A DNA stretch of 45,117 nt from contig JAUXPP010000001.1 in the NCBI GenBank assembly GCA_030683705.1, positions 1 to 45,117 on the forward strand. Direction: 5' to 3'. Every line of letters begins with the position of its first letter. The stretch's first letter is position 1. The notes under the pieces are model-generated. The model made no database searches and was not told the DNA's origin. It saw nothing but the letters and a program-made list of their open reading frames with translations. Source of the DNA: Polaromonas sp. (GTDB lineage Bacteria > Pseudomonadota > Gammaproteobacteria > Burkholderiales > Burkholderiaceae_C). A program made the translations under genes and the position numbers. This document shows positions 8,932 to 19,314 of the stretch, piece after piece.

Positions 8932-8954
<23 letters not shown>
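8238..8954 (+). CDS. trpF: Phosphoribosylanthranilate isomerase
   Basis: TrpF (238 aa) rearranges N-(5'-phosphoribosyl)anthranilate to CdRP in tryptophan synthesis. [16 protein letters not shown] carries the catalytic cysteine, and [10 protein letters not shown] the C-terminal phosphate-binding and catalytic-aspartate region of the barrel. [14 protein letters not shown] is another signature. ATG 8238 is preferred over ATG 8262 because GAAGG precedes it; the conserved core starts at RTRIKICG, so either is possible. The 3' end overlaps trpB by 23 bases. The protein is slightly longer than usual at both ends. Confidence 0.93.
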
Positions 8955-10196
<1,242 letters not shown>

Positions 10197-10200
<4 letters not shown>

Positions 10201-11015
10201 GCCGCATTCAGCCCACCCTGGCCGCGCTGCAGGCCTCAGGCCGCAAAGCCCTGATCCCTTATGTCACCGCCGGATTTCCGTATGCCGACATCACGCCGGA
10301 ATTGATGCATGGCATGGTGGCCGGCGGCGCCGACGTGATCGAACTCGGTGTGCCGTTTTCCGACCCGAGCGCCGACGGCCCGGTGATCCAGAAGGCCGGC
10401 GACCAGGCCCTCGCTGCCGGTATCGGCCTGCTGCAGGTGCTGGAGATGGTGCGGGTGTTCCGCCAGAAGGACAGCGCCACACCCATCGTGCTCATGGGTT
10501 ATGCCAACCCGATCGAGGCCTACGACCTCAAACGCGGCAAAAACGCTTTTGTGCGTGATGCGTCGGCAGCCGGCGTGGATGGCGTGCTGGTGGTGGACTA
10601 TCCGCCCGAAGAATGTGTGGCCTTCGCCGCCACCCTGCGCGCCCATGAGATGGACCTGATCTTCCTGCTGGCGCCGACCTCGACACCGGAACGCATGGCG
10701 CAGGTGGCCCAGGTGGCCAGCGGTTATGTCTATTACGTCTCGCTCAAGGGGGTGACCGGCTCCGGCGCGCTGGACCTGGGCGCGGTCGAGGCCATGCTGC
10801 CGCGCATCCGCCAGCATGTCAGCGTTCCGGTCGGCGTCGGCTTCGGCATCCGCGACGCCGCGACTGCCAAGGCCATCAGCCGGGTCGCCGACGCGGTGGT
10901 GATCGGCAGCCGCATCATCCAGCTGATCGACGGCCAGCCGCGTGAGCAGGTGGTGCCGCTGGTGCGGGATTTCCTGGCGGGTGTGCGCACCGCGCTGGAC
11001 CAGCCGGCCGGCTGA
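10197..11015 (+). CDS. trpA: Tryptophan synthase alpha subunit
   Basis: TrpA (272 aa) cleaves indole-3-glycerol phosphate and channels indole to TrpB. The catalytic Glu and Asp are in [38 protein letters not shown] and VGFGIRD are alpha-subunit blocks. The start overlaps the trpB stop as ATGA, the usual stoichiometric coupling. AccD follows after 111 bp. Confidence 0.97.
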
Positions 11016-11126
11016 ACCGGGCCTGAACAGGACGGAACTCAGCGCATAATCCCCTTTCTTTACCGGTTTTGCCCCCCGCCGGCGTCTTGCGCGCCGGCCC
11101 GGGCAGCTCTTCACAAGGACGACTTC

Positions 11127-11999
11127 ATGTCTTGGCTGGAAAAACTCCTCCCCCCGAAAATCACCCCGACCGACCCGACCGAGCGCCGCAGCGTGCCGGA
11201 AGGCCTGTGGGTCAAGTGCCCGAGTTGCGAAGCCGTGCTGTACAAGACCGACCTGGAGAAAAACCAGAACGTCTGCCCGCAGTGCAGCCACCACCACCGC
11301 ATGGACGCCCGCGCCCGTCTCGACAGCTTTCTGGACCCGGAAGGCCGTTATGAAATCGGCCAGGAAGTCCTGCCGGTCGATCCGCTCAAATTCAAGGACA
11401 GCCGCAAATACCCGGAACGCCTGAAAGAAGCGCTGGAAAACACCGGCGAGACCGATGCGCTGATCGTCATGGGCGGCGCGGTGCACAGCATCGGCGTGGT
11501 GGTGGCCAGCTTCGAGTTCGACTTCATGGGCGGCAGCATGGGCAGCGTGGTCGGCGAGCGTTTTGTGCGCGGCGTGCATGCCGCGATCGAGCAGAAAGTG
11601 CCGTTTATCTGTTTTACCGCCACCGGTGGCGCGCGCATGCAGGAAGGCCTGCTGAGCCTGATGCAGATGGCCAAAACCAATGCATCCCTGACCCGCCTGG
11701 CCAAAAAAGGCCTGCCTTACATCAGCGTGCTGACCGACCCGACCATGGGCGGTGTCAGCGCCGGCTTCGCGTTTGTCGGCGACATCGTGATCGCCGAGCC
11801 GAAAGCCCTGATCGGTTTTGCCGGCCCGCGCGTGATCGAATCCACCGTGCGTGTGACCCTGCCGGAAGGCTTCCAGCGTGCGGAATTCCTGCAGACCAAG
11901 GGCGCGGTGGACTTCATCTGCGACCGGCGCGAACTGCGCAAGACCGTGGCCAATTCGCTGGCCATGCTGCTGCGCCAGCCAGCCGACGCCGTCCTGTAA
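11127..11999 (+). CDS. accD: Acetyl-CoA carboxylase carboxyltransferase beta subunit
   Basis: AccD (290 aa) is the zinc-ribbon subunit of the carboxyltransferase that transfers CO2 from biotin to acetyl-CoA in the first step of fatty-acid synthesis. The four zinc ligands are in [10 protein letters not shown] and [10 protein letters not shown]. The crotonase-like core shows [13 protein letters not shown] and [10 protein letters not shown]. In the 111-bp gap after trpA a CATAAT box (11045-11050) and a 7-bp GC hairpin (11078-11098) may give accD its own promoter and leader. The trpBA-accD order is common in proteobacteria; the usual folC is not next to it here. Confidence 0.96.
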   Translation: MSWLEKLLPPKITPTDPTERRSVPEGLWVKCPSCEAVLYKTDLEKNQNVCPQCSHHHRMDARARLDSFLDPEGRYEIGQEVLPVDPLKFKDSRKYPERLKEALENTGETDALIVMGGAVHSIGVVVASFEFDFMGGSMGSVVGERFVRGVHAAIEQKVPFICFTATGGARMQEGLLSLMQMAKTNASLTRLAKKGLPYISVLTDPTMGGVSAGFAFVGDIVIAEPKALIGFAGPRVIESTVRVTLPEGFQRAEFLQTKGAVDFICDRRELRKTVANSLAMLLRQPADAVL

Positions 12000-12021
12000 A
12001 CACGGCCCCCCGCCAGGCCCT

Positions 12022-12072
12022 GTTTGCTATCAAAACCAGAGCTGCCTGCGCTTGCCAGGCGTGGGCTGGCGC
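12022..12072 (-). repeat. Dispersed ~50-bp intergenic repeat, copy 2
   Basis: Reverse-orientation copy between accD and the LON-domain gene. It reads TTTGCTATCAAAACC, then AGCTGCCTGCGCTTGCCAGG and TGGGCTGGC. Compared with the reverse complement of copy 4, the outer arms agree closely while the central A/T core differs. The rest of the 210-bp gap shows nothing recognisable. Confidence 0.7.
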
Positions 12073-12209
12073 CATTTTTGATCCCAAATCTGGCAAAAAT
12101 CAACCGCCGTCCGTGCGGCTCTGCTGCCACAGCCCGTGCAGGGGGTAACAAGATCGTGGGAAGATGGTGTATTGCCACCCGCTTTTCGTGAAATTCGCGC
12201 CCCGAACCG

Positions 12210-12866
12210 ATGCCAGAAGCCCTCACCCTTTCCTCACTGCCGCTGTTCCCGCTGGGGACCGTGCTTTACCCCGGCGGCCTGCTGCCGCTGCGGATTTTCG
12301 AGGTGCGTTACCTCGACATGATCGGCAAGTGCCACAAGACCGGCGCGCCCTTCGGCGTGGTGGCGCTGAGCCAGGGCTCGGAAGTGCGCAAGCCGGGTGA
12401 CGGGCCCAGCGGCGACGGCTTTGCCAGCGAAACCTTTCACTCGGTGGGCACGCTGGCCACCATCACCAGCTTTTCGGTGCCGCAGCCGGGCCTCATGGTG
12501 ATCCGCTGCAGCGGCGCGCAGCGCTTCGAGATCTCCAGCCAGGAGAAGCTCAAACACGGGCTGTGGATCGCCGATGTGACCCGCATCGATGACGACCAGC
12601 GGGTCCTGGTGCCGGACGACCTGCGCGGCGCGGCCAATGCGCTGGGCAAACTCATCAAAAGCCTGCAGGACAGGGATATCCCGGCCGACCAGATGCCGCT
12701 GGAGCCGCCTTACCGGCTCGACGACTGCGGCTGGGTCGCAAATCGCTGGTGCGAGCTGCTGCCCATGCCGGTCGAACTCAAGCAGCGCCTGATGCAGCTC
12801 GACAACCCGCTGCTGCGGCTCGAACTGGTCAGCGACATCCTCGAAAAAACCGGCATCGCGCTGTAG
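12210..12866 (+). CDS. LON N-terminal (substrate-binding) domain protein
   Basis: 218-residue protein made almost entirely of the LON substrate-binding domain. The N-terminus ([20 protein letters not shown], then [12 protein letters not shown]) is the family signature. No ATPase or protease domain follows, so it is a stand-alone PUA-like LON protein as found in many proteobacteria. Function is unproven; roles in peptide binding or quality control are inferred from the domain. It lies upstream of lysS, separated by 104 bp with a TAAAAT box at 12903-12908. Confidence 0.88.
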   Translation: MPEALTLSSLPLFPLGTVLYPGGLLPLRIFEVRYLDMIGKCHKTGAPFGVVALSQGSEVRKPGDGPSGDGFASETFHSVGTLATITSFSVPQPGLMVIRCSGAQRFEISSQEKLKHGLWIADVTRIDDDQRVLVPDDLRGAANALGKLIKSLQDRDIPADQMPLEPPYRLDDCGWVANRWCELLPMPVELKQRLMQLDNPLLRLELVSDILEKTGIAL

Positions 12867-12970
12867 CGACATCGCCGCTCCGGGTCCAGCGGCAACGCAG
12901 CCTAAAATCAGGGGTTTGGCATTCGGCCCGGTCCCGCCGGCCTGCCCTCTTTCTTCGAGAAACTTTTTTC

Positions 12971-14524
12971 ATGTCCATCACGCCCACCAGCCCCGCAGCC
13001 GCGCCCGCGCACGACGAAAACCAGCTCATGGCCGAGCGCCGCGACAAGCTGCGCCTGATGCGCGAGCAGCAGGCCGGTGGCAAGGGCGTGGCCTTTCCCA
13101 ATGACGTCAAGCCGGGCCACCGCGCCGAGGCGCTGTTTGCGCAGTACGACGGCAAGACCAAGGAAGAGCTGGAGCCGCTGGCGGTCACGGTCAGCGTGGC
13201 CGGCCGCATGATGCTCAAACGTGTGATGGGCAAGGCCAGTTTTGCGACGCTGCAGGACGCGTCCTTCGGGCCGTCGGGCGGCCGCATCCAGGTCTACATC
13301 AACAACGAAGGTGTCGGCGAGGACCTGCACAACGCCTTCAAGCACTGGGACCTGGGCGACATCGTGTCGGCCACCGGCACGCTGTTCAAGACCAAAACCG
13401 GCGAGCTGTCGATCCACGCCACCGGCATCCGCCTGGTCACCAAAAGCCTGCGACCGCTGCCCGACAAGTTTCACGGCGTCGCCGACCAGGAGGTCAAGTA
13501 CCGCCAGCGTTATGTCGACCTGATCACCGACGAGGCCGCGCGCAAGCGGTTTGCAGCGCGCAGCAAGGCGGTTTCGACCATGCGCAGCTTCATGGTCGAC
13601 AACCAGTTCCTCGAGGTGGAAACACCGATGCTGCACCCGATCCCGGGCGGCGCCAATGCCAAGCCTTTTGTCACGCACCACAACGCGCTGGACCAGCAGA
13701 TGTTTCTGCGCATCGCGCCCGAGCTCTACCTGAAGCGCCTGATCGTCGGCGGCTTCGAGCGTGTGTTCGAGATCAACCGGAGCTTCCGCAACGAAGGCAT
13801 CAGCGTGCGGCACAACCCCGAGTTCACCATGATGGAGTTCTACGCCGCGTGGTGGAACTACCAGGACTTGATGACGTACACCGAAGAACTGATCCGCCAT
13901 GTCGCGACCCAGGTCGCCGGCAGCACGGTGCTGAGTTACCAGGGCAAAACCGTGGACCTGAGCCAGCCCTTCGAGCGCCTGACGATCCGCGAAGCCATCC
14001 TCAAACACACCGAGGCCGGCACCAACGTGGACGACGCCGCCTGGCTGGTCGCGGCGCTCAAGAAGATGGGCAAGTTCAGCGCGAAAGACAAGCTCGACAG
14101 CCGCACCCTGCCCAGCCTGCAGGTCATGTACTTCGAGGAAATGGTCGAGGAAAAACTCTGGCAGCCGACCTTCATCATGGAACACCCGACCGAGATTTCG
14201 CCGCTGGCGCGCGCCAACGATGCGCGGCCTGAAGTCACCGAACGTTTCGAACTCTACATCACCGGCCGCGAGTTCGGCAATGGCTTTTCCGAGCTCAACG
14301 ACGCCGAAGACCAGGCCGCGCGATTCCTCGCGCAATCCGACGCCAAGGACGGCGGCGACGAGGAAGCCATGCATTTCGACGCCGACTATGTGCGCGCGCT
14401 CGAATACGGCATGCCGCCGACCGGTGGCTGCGGCATCGGCATCGACCGCTTCATGATGCTGCTGACCGACAGCGCCAGCATCCGCGACGTGATTTTGTTC
14501 CCGGCGCTGCGGCGCGAGGCCTGA
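12971..14524 (+). CDS. lysS: Lysyl-tRNA synthetase (class II)
   Basis: LysS (517 aa) charges tRNA-Lys. An N-terminal OB-fold anticodon-binding domain lies at about residues 65-170. The class II catalytic core shows motif 2 ([19 protein letters not shown]) and motif 3 ([12 protein letters not shown]). ATG 12971 was chosen over the longer open frame because upstream sequence is not family-like and the length then matches about 505 residues in E. coli. A TAAAAT box sits 63 bp upstream. It ends convergently to the minus-strand membrane protein gene. Confidence 0.96.
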   Translation: MSITPTSPAAAPAHDENQLMAERRDKLRLMREQQAGGKGVAFPNDVKPGHRAEALFAQYDGKTKEELEPLAVTVSVAGRMMLKRVMGKASFATLQDASFGPSGGRIQVYINNEGVGEDLHNAFKHWDLGDIVSATGTLFKTKTGELSIHATGIRLVTKSLRPLPDKFHGVADQEVKYRQRYVDLITDEAARKRFAARSKAVSTMRSFMVDNQFLEVETPMLHPIPGGANAKPFVTHHNALDQQMFLRIAPELYLKRLIVGGFERVFEINRSFRNEGISVRHNPEFTMMEFYAAWWNYQDLMTYTEELIRHVATQVAGSTVLSYQGKTVDLSQPFERLTIREAILKHTEAGTNVDDAAWLVAALKKMGKFSAKDKLDSRTLPSLQVMYFEEMVEEKLWQPTFIMEHPTEISPLARANDARPEVTERFELYITGREFGNGFSELNDAEDQAARFLAQSDAKDGGDEEAMHFDADYVRALEYGMPPTGGCGIGIDRFMMLLTDSASIRDVILFPALRREA

Positions 14525-14587
14525 ACCGGGTCCGAGGCCGCCATGCGGTGACAGCTGCGGCGTGCCTGCATGAGGCGGTCGCCGCGG

Positions 14588-15643
14588 CTATCTGAGGGCA
14601 GCGAGCACCCCGCCATCACCTTCGAATTTCTTCAGCAGCTCTTCGCGCGCCCGCTCGGTCTGCGCGGGATCGCAGGCCCGGACCTCCTGGTTGTCCATGT
14701 GTTTGCCGGCCGGCGCTGTGAGGGGCTTGCGGCCGGCGCAGGCATCACGGCGCGCCAGCCAGGAGCGGACGTCGTGCGGCAGCGCCTTGTCCTGCATGCT
14801 GAACGCCTTCTCCCTGCGCTCGGAAAAGCTCTCATGGCCGCTGAAACAGTCAACGCTTCCCGGGTTCCACGTCGTCGCCGTGCCGTCCTGGTAAAGGCAC
14901 ACGGTGTACTTCGCGCCGCTGCTGTTCCGGGCCTGCGCAGAGGCGAGGCTGTCGTAAAAATGGATCGCGATATCCTCGGCATTCAGGTTCATGCGCGGGT
15001 CGTGTCGCTCCAGCACGGCAGAGGCGGACTGGCGGAACGCCTGCGAGCCCAGGGGCAGCTTCGAGTAGTAGAAGACCACCTCGTCACCACGCCGGCCTGT
15101 CCCGTGTTCACCCACATGCACAAAAGGGTTCTGCTGGCGCGGGTCCGTCTTCAGCGATACCGCCGCATAAGCCACGGGGATGGCCAGGGCCATGATCAGC
15201 GAGCCCGCCCATTGCTTCGTGCCTTCCGGCCAGCGGCCTCCGAGCGAGCGGACAAAAAGCTGCGCGATCACGCAGTCGGTGACGATGAAAAGACCCACAG
15301 GCTGTTCCTGCCAGAAGCGGCCACCCGCCATGTCCGTCGTGGCGGCGAGCTGCAGCGTGTCCAGATCCAGCAGCACCGCAACACCCACAAGCATGCCCGC
15401 CAGCAGCAGTCCCCGCACGTGGTCACCCAGCCGCCCTGTCCACGGCTGTGTGAAGAGGATCAGCGACACCCCGATAAAGGACGGCAGATGAAGCACGCCA
15501 CCCGCCACAGGAATCGGGATCAGGTAGTCGAAAAACGCGCTGCCCGATCCCCAGATGCCCTTCCAGCCCAGCGCACCGGCAATGGCGGCGGGGGTCATCC
15601 ACGCGAGTGCGGCCCATAAAAAGAAAACCGTTTTACGATACAT
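14588..15643 (-). CDS. Unrecognised membrane protein with soluble C-terminal domain
   Basis: 351-residue protein not assigned to a family. The start at 15643 (MYRKTVFFLWAALAW) has a strong GGAGGGG site upstream, which settles it over an in-frame extension. The first ~165 residues contain about five hydrophobic segments, near residues 5-25, 36-64, 72-92, 112-132 and 140-162. The rest is a hydrophilic domain of about 185 residues with four Cys and a charged C-terminus (REELLKKFEGDGG). Orientation in the membrane is not clear. It is convergent with lysS and no operon partner is evident. The reading frame looks intact. Confidence 0.7.
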   Translation of the reverse strand: MYRKTVFFLWAALAWMTPAAIAGALGWKGIWGSGSAFFDYLIPIPVAGGVLHLPSFIGVSLILFTQPWTGRLGDHVRGLLLAGMLVGVAVLLDLDTLQLAATTDMAGGRFWQEQPVGLFIVTDCVIAQLFVRSLGGRWPEGTKQWAGSLIMALAIPVAYAAVSLKTDPRQQNPFVHVGEHGTGRRGDEVVFYYSKLPLGSQAFRQSASAVLERHDPRMNLNAEDIAIHFYDSLASAQARNSSGAKYTVCLYQDGTATTWNPGSVDCFSGHESFSERREKAFSMQDKALPHDVRSWLARRDACAGRKPLTAPAGKHMDNQEVRACDPAQTERAREELLKKFEGDGGVLAALR

Positions 15644-16060
15644 CGGATTGCCCCTCCCCTCTTGCGCCGGAGTGCCCGGCAGCCTCAATGAACCTGGCCG
15701 CGCCAGCGCAGCAACAGCGACTGCCCCACGGCGAGAGCGAGAAGAAGATTGCCAGGTTGCCCCCTGCCTTCCTCCTGGTGGTTTCCACTAGCGCCCGCTT
15801 GCCCTGAAGCATCCGCGCGGCACCTCTCAACAGGCCTGAGCATCGTCTGTCAATGCAGGCAGGGGTCGCTGGCCATCGCTCAGCAGGGCAAGCGGCTGTT
15901 ACCGGATCTGCGGCCATTCACGCATCAAATTGGCCTACAGCCCATGAACGGCAAGCGCCAGCAGCTATCAAATCCGTAGCATGGAACACGTCCGGCCAGC
16001 ATCGACGACCGAGACCGGTGGCCGCGTTCACCAGCCGGCGGATGTCGCCGGAGCGAAGCG
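15644..16060. other. 417-bp gap between membrane protein and GFA genes
   Basis: No coding region with convincing protein character was found on either strand. It should hold the promoter of the membrane protein gene at its left end. One dispersed repeat lies near the right end (15931-15981). Base composition is similar to flanking genes, so a decayed gene is possible but unproven. Confidence 0.6.
15931..15981 (+). repeat. Dispersed ~50-bp intergenic repeat, copy 3
   Basis: Forward copy: TGGCCTACAGCCC, then GGCAAGCGCCAGCAGCTATC and AAATCCGTAGCA. It is very close to copy 4 at 17358, which flanks the GFA-GNAT pair on its other side. Confidence 0.75.
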
Positions 16061-16477
16061 TCAGCGGCCCTCGCCCGGCGCGCGCTGGAAGTTTTGCCCC
16101 GGCTCATGACGCATGGTCCACGGAAGCTTGCTCTCGCAGAAGATGTTCATCGCTGGCTCAAGCTGCTCGTGACCCCGGACGGTGCCGAGGTAAAGCATGC
16201 GGAGCCCTTTGTAGGTTTCGGGGTTTGCATTGAAGAGCGGCGTTCCGCAGGTTCTGCAGAAATAGCGGCGGGTCCTGTCGGTGACCTGGTAAGCCGTCAG
16301 GGAGCCGGGGTCGCCGGTAACAGTGAGCTGCGACTCCTTGACAACCACGTAGGTGGAAAACGCAGCACCGGTCAGGCTGCGGCACAGGCCGCAGTGGCAG
16401 CTGACAACCTGCAGTGTCGGACCATTGACCTTGTAAGCGGTTTCGCCACACTTGCAGTGGCCGGTGATCGGGTTCAT
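16061..16477 (-). CDS. GFA / CENP-V domain zinc protein
   Basis: 138-residue protein of the glutathione-dependent formaldehyde-activating (GFA/CENP-V) family. Zinc-binding cysteines appear in the expected order: GHCKCGETAY, SCHCGLCRSLTGAAFSTY and RRYFCRTCGTPLF. The family fold binds structural zinc; most members have no proven reaction, and formaldehyde-glutathione condensation is shown for few. ATG at 16477 has a GGAG site (CTGGAGAACCC) upstream. The GNAT gene lies 100 bp upstream on the same strand. Confidence 0.9.
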   Translation of the reverse strand: MNPITGHCKCGETAYKVNGPTLQVVSCHCGLCRSLTGAAFSTYVVVKESQLTVTGDPGSLTAYQVTDRTRRYFCRTCGTPLFNANPETYKGLRMLYLGTVRGHEQLEPAMNIFCESKLPWTMRHEPGQNFQRAPGEGR

Positions 16478-16577
16478 GGGTTCTCCAGAAAATGGCGATG
16501 CATCACGATGCGCAAGGCCGATGCAACATCGTCCCGGGTTTCAATCGTCAAGTGATTCTCCGTCTGAAGCCTTGGGA

Positions 16578-17156
16578 TTATCCGGGAACATCCGGACCCG
16601 ACGCCTGCACGGCAGATCCTCCCCCTGAGCTTGACCTTGACGGCGCATCGCGCTGAAGCGCAAGCCACATGTGAAGCTTGGCCTGGTAGCCTGCTGGTGT
16701 GAGGACGGCCATAGGCTCACGGCCAAAAAACTGGAACCCTGCGCTGATGTAGAGACGGGTCGCTGGCGTATTGCCTTCGGTCACGGTCAGCGTGAGCTGA
16801 AGCAAACCTTCGCGTTGACGTGCATGTTCAAGCGCGGCATCCAGCAAGGCACGGCCCGCACCGCTTCCCCTGGCTTCCGGCGATACGTACATGCCGATGA
16901 CAGATGCCTTGTGCCTGGTCTTGGGTTTTGCCGAGAACTCCAGCGCGACCGTTCCCACCAGTTTCTGGCCGTCGAAGGCACCAAAGGCTGCGCTCAGGCC
17001 GGTCGGGTCCGCCAGCCGCCGGACCCAGAAGGAATCCGGCTCTGCCGCCCTTTCTGCGACCGTGGAGGTGAAGGCGTCGGCGGCCAGCTCGTAAGCCTGG
17101 AGCATGAGCTTGCGGTAGGGTCCGGCGTCCGAAGCCTGGAGGCGTGCGACGTGCAT
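16578..17156 (-). CDS. GNAT-family N-acetyltransferase
   Basis: 192-residue acetyltransferase. The acetyl-CoA loop is in YVSPEARGSGAGRALLDAAL, preceded by VGTVALEF and followed by LTVTEGNTPATRLYISAGF, the standard GNAT order. Substrate is unknown. The start at 17156 (MHVARLQASDAGPYRKL) gives a normal N-terminus; the frame stays open upstream with sequence that is not family-like. After the last conserved strand (KLHMWLAL) there is a Ser/Gly-rich tail of about 25 residues (RSSSGGGSAVQ) that looks added. Confidence 0.88.
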   Translation of the reverse strand: MHVARLQASDAGPYRKLMLQAYELAADAFTSTVAERAAEPDSFWVRRLADPTGLSAAFGAFDGQKLVGTVALEFSAKPKTRHKASVIGMYVSPEARGSGAGRALLDAALEHARQREGLLQLTLTVTEGNTPATRLYISAGFQFFGREPMAVLTPAGYQAKLHMWLALQRDAPSRSSSGGGSAVQASGPDVPG

Positions 17157-17357
17157 GGCTTCTGCGGCTAACTTTGCGAGGGCGCGCACAAGGGCAGCGC
17201 AAGGTACGCACCGGCCTGACAAGACCGACGGCTCCGGCTGAAAAAAGCGATGAAAAACTGCATGAAGCGAAAAAACCGATTCACTGTTGGCACTATAACG
17301 TTCAAACCGGGACAGGCCTCCTCCGGCCAGGACGGCCCTGGATCCATGTATCAAATC

Positions 17358-17406
17358 CGCTTCCAGCCCATGTCTGGCAAGCGCTGGCAGCTATCAAATA
17401 CGTAGC
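17358..17406 (+). repeat. Dispersed ~50-bp intergenic repeat, copy 4
   Basis: Forward copy in the 261-bp gap between the GNAT and patatin genes: CTTCCAGCCCATGTCTGG, then AAGCGCTGGCAGCTATCAAA and TACGTAGCA. The remainder of the gap shows nothing else recognisable. Confidence 0.8.
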
Positions 17407-17417
17407 AATCAACCCCG

Positions 17418-18656
17418 CTACAGCAGCCCGGCCCCCGGCAAAAACGTAGGCGGCGGTTCTGGCCCATCAGAAGCCCCGGGCTCGGCCACCACCGGCGGCG
17501 CGGGCTCCGCCTTCTCCACCGGCATGCGCAAATCGTCGAGGTAGTCGCGCGCGATGTTGACCGTGCTTTTCACGCCGAGTGCGTCGAAGCGTTTGGCCAG
17601 CCACTCCTTGCCACACTCCACGCCGAGATCGCGCAGCGAATGGATCAGGTTTTTGTCGGTGGACGACTTGGTGTGGGCGGTGAATTTTTCGAGGGCCTGG
17701 CCGCCGTCGATGCGGTGCATCAGCACGTCCTTGTAGTGCGCGGGATCGAGCTTGCCTTCGGCCAGCAGGCGTTTGACAAAATCGATGGCGCGCATCTCGG
17801 CGATCAGGGCTGCGTTGAAGGTGATCTCGGTCACGCGGTCCATGATTTCCGCGGGTTTGGTCGGCAACTGCTTGCGCTGGATCGGGTTGATCTGGATCAG
17901 CACGATGTCGCGGCTGTCGCAGTGGTAGATCAGCGGGTGGATCGCCGGGTTGCCGGAATAACCGCCGTCCCAGTAGGCCTCGCCATTGATCTCGACCGCC
18001 TGGAACACCATGGGCAGGCAGGCAGAGGCCATCACCGCGCTGGACGTCAGGCGTTTGCCCGAGAACACCTCGGCCTTGCCGCTGGCCACGCGGGTCGCGA
18101 CCACAAACACCTTGGGTGTGCCGGGCTGTTGCGCGGCGGCGAGGCGCTCGAAGTCCACCTGCTTTTCCAGGAAGTCCTTCAGCGGGTTGATGTCGAAGGG
18201 GTTGCGCTGGTAAGGCGACAAGGCGTTGGACCAGTACTGCTTCATCGCGTCGGCCCAGAGCGTGCTGGCCCAGTTGCCGCCGCCCATCATGCCGAACAAC
18301 ATGCCGAAGGGCGCTTTCTGCATCTTGCTCATCGAAGCCGACACCGACGAGGACAGCGCTCCCATGTCGACAATGCCGTTCCAGAAACTGTCCAGCGCCT
18401 GGCGCGCCGCGTCATGCCGCTGGGCGCGCGGCTTGCCCTGGGCCAGCGCAAAACCGTGCGCCACCGCCACCGCGTTCATGGCCCCGGCGCTGGTGCCGCT
18501 GATGCCTTCGAGGTCCAGCCGCCCGTCATCGAGCAGCGCGTCCAGCACACCCCAGGTGAAGGCGCCGTGCGAGCCGCCGCCCTGCAGCGCCAGGTTGATG
18601 CGCGGCGCGGCCTCTGGCGAAGGGGTGTCGGGTTGCGGGGCAGCAGGCAGGTCCAT
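17418..18656 (-). CDS. Patatin-like phospholipase
   Basis: 412-residue patatin-family hydrolase. It has the oxyanion loop LQGGGSHGAFTWGVLDAL, the nucleophile elbow GTSAG (Ser56) and the catalytic aspartate in YWDGGYSGNP (Asp230), so the Ser-Asp dyad is complete. No signal peptide is seen; the N-terminus is a short Pro-rich stretch and the C-terminus ends in a Pro/Glu-rich tail. Likely a cytoplasmic or membrane-associated lipid acyl hydrolase; substrate unknown. It is transcribed divergently from the metallopeptidase at 18729, with 72 bp between the two starts. Confidence 0.92.
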   Translation of the reverse strand: MDLPAAPQPDTPSPEAAPRINLALQGGGSHGAFTWGVLDALLDDGRLDLEGISGTSAGAMNAVAVAHGFALAQGKPRAQRHDAARQALDSFWNGIVDMGALSSSVSASMSKMQKAPFGMLFGMMGGGNWASTLWADAMKQYWSNALSPYQRNPFDINPLKDFLEKQVDFERLAAAQQPGTPKVFVVATRVASGKAEVFSGKRLTSSAVMASACLPMVFQAVEINGEAYWDGGYSGNPAIHPLIYHCDSRDIVLIQINPIQRKQLPTKPAEIMDRVTEITFNAALIAEMRAIDFVKRLLAEGKLDPAHYKDVLMHRIDGGQALEKFTAHTKSSTDKNLIHSLRDLGVECGKEWLAKRFDALGVKSTVNIARDYLDDLRMPVEKAEPAPPVVAEPGASDGPEPPPTFLPGAGLL

Positions 18657-18728
18657 GTATTGAGCTTAGCAAGAAACAGGCGCGGGACTAAAATCCGGGC
18701 TCGCACCCGCCCTGCCCCACCTCCCACC

Positions 18729-19247
18729 ATGAATTACCTGACGGGCTACCCCGAGACCCTCCAGCGCCAGGTGCGGGAGCTGGTCGCGCAGGACCGCCTG
18801 GGCGCGCTGCTGCAGAAAAAGTACCCCGCCATCCACGGCATACGCACCGACCGGGCGCTGTACGACTACGTGATGGACCTCAAGAACAGCTTTTTGCGCA
18901 ACGCCGAACCGCTGAGCAAGGTGGCCTTCGACAGCAAGCTGCATGTGATCGCCCACGCGCTGGGTACCCACACCACGATTTCGCGGGTGCAGGGCAACAA
19001 GCTGAAGTCCAAACGCGAGATCCGCGTGGCCAGCCTGTTCAAGGAGGTGCCGCTGGAATTCCTGCGCATGATCACGGTGCATGAGCTGGCCCACATCAAG
19101 GAAAAAGCCCACGACAAGGCCTTCTACCAGCTCTGCACCTACATGGAGCCGCAGTACCACCAGTTCGAACTGGACCTGCGCCTCTACCTCACGCATGTGG
19201 ATGCGGGCGGCGGCACACCGTGGCCTGCCGTGCCGCAGGCGCTATGA
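18729..19247 (+). CDS. YgjP-type metallopeptidase
   Basis: 172-residue protein with the zinc motif VHELAHIKEKAHDKAFY. His118, Glu119 and His122 form HExxH, and His128 is a likely third ligand. This is the YgjP/DUF45 arrangement related to the M48 and WLM peptidases. The basic strand GNKLKSKREIRVASLF precedes it. ATG 18729 was chosen because the frame upstream is antisense to the patatin gene. The cellular substrate is unknown. The stop codon lies within a copy of the dispersed repeat. Confidence 0.85.
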   Translation: MNYLTGYPETLQRQVRELVAQDRLGALLQKKYPAIHGIRTDRALYDYVMDLKNSFLRNAEPLSKVAFDSKLHVIAHALGTHTTISRVQGNKLKSKREIRVASLFKEVPLEFLRMITVHELAHIKEKAHDKAFYQLCTYMEPQYHQFELDLRLYLTHVDAGGGTPWPAVPQAL

Positions 19248-19294
19248 ATTCAGGAGCTGCTCACGCTTGCGGGATAAGGGCTGCGGGCCGAAAA
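19241..19294 (-). repeat. Dispersed ~50-bp repeat, copy 5, overlapping a stop codon
   Basis: Reverse-orientation copy: GCTATGAATTCAGGAGCTGC, then CACGCTTGCGGGATAAGGGC and TGCGGGCC. Its first seven bases include the last Leu codon and TGA of the metallopeptidase gene. It lies between two convergent genes (the metallopeptidase and nagZ). Confidence 0.75.
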
Positions 19295-19314
19295 GGCTTG
19301 TAAACCCCAACGCC

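Noticed and set aside
15633..15917. 94-codon minus-strand frame overlapping the membrane protein start
   Set aside because: Overlaps the strong ribosome site and start of the membrane protein, with no domain resemblance.
16474..16668. 64-codon minus-strand frame between the GNAT and GFA genes
   Set aside because: Its end looks slightly protein-like, but it overlaps the GNAT 3' end and the GFA start and matches nothing known; a frameshifted GNAT tail was considered but not supported.
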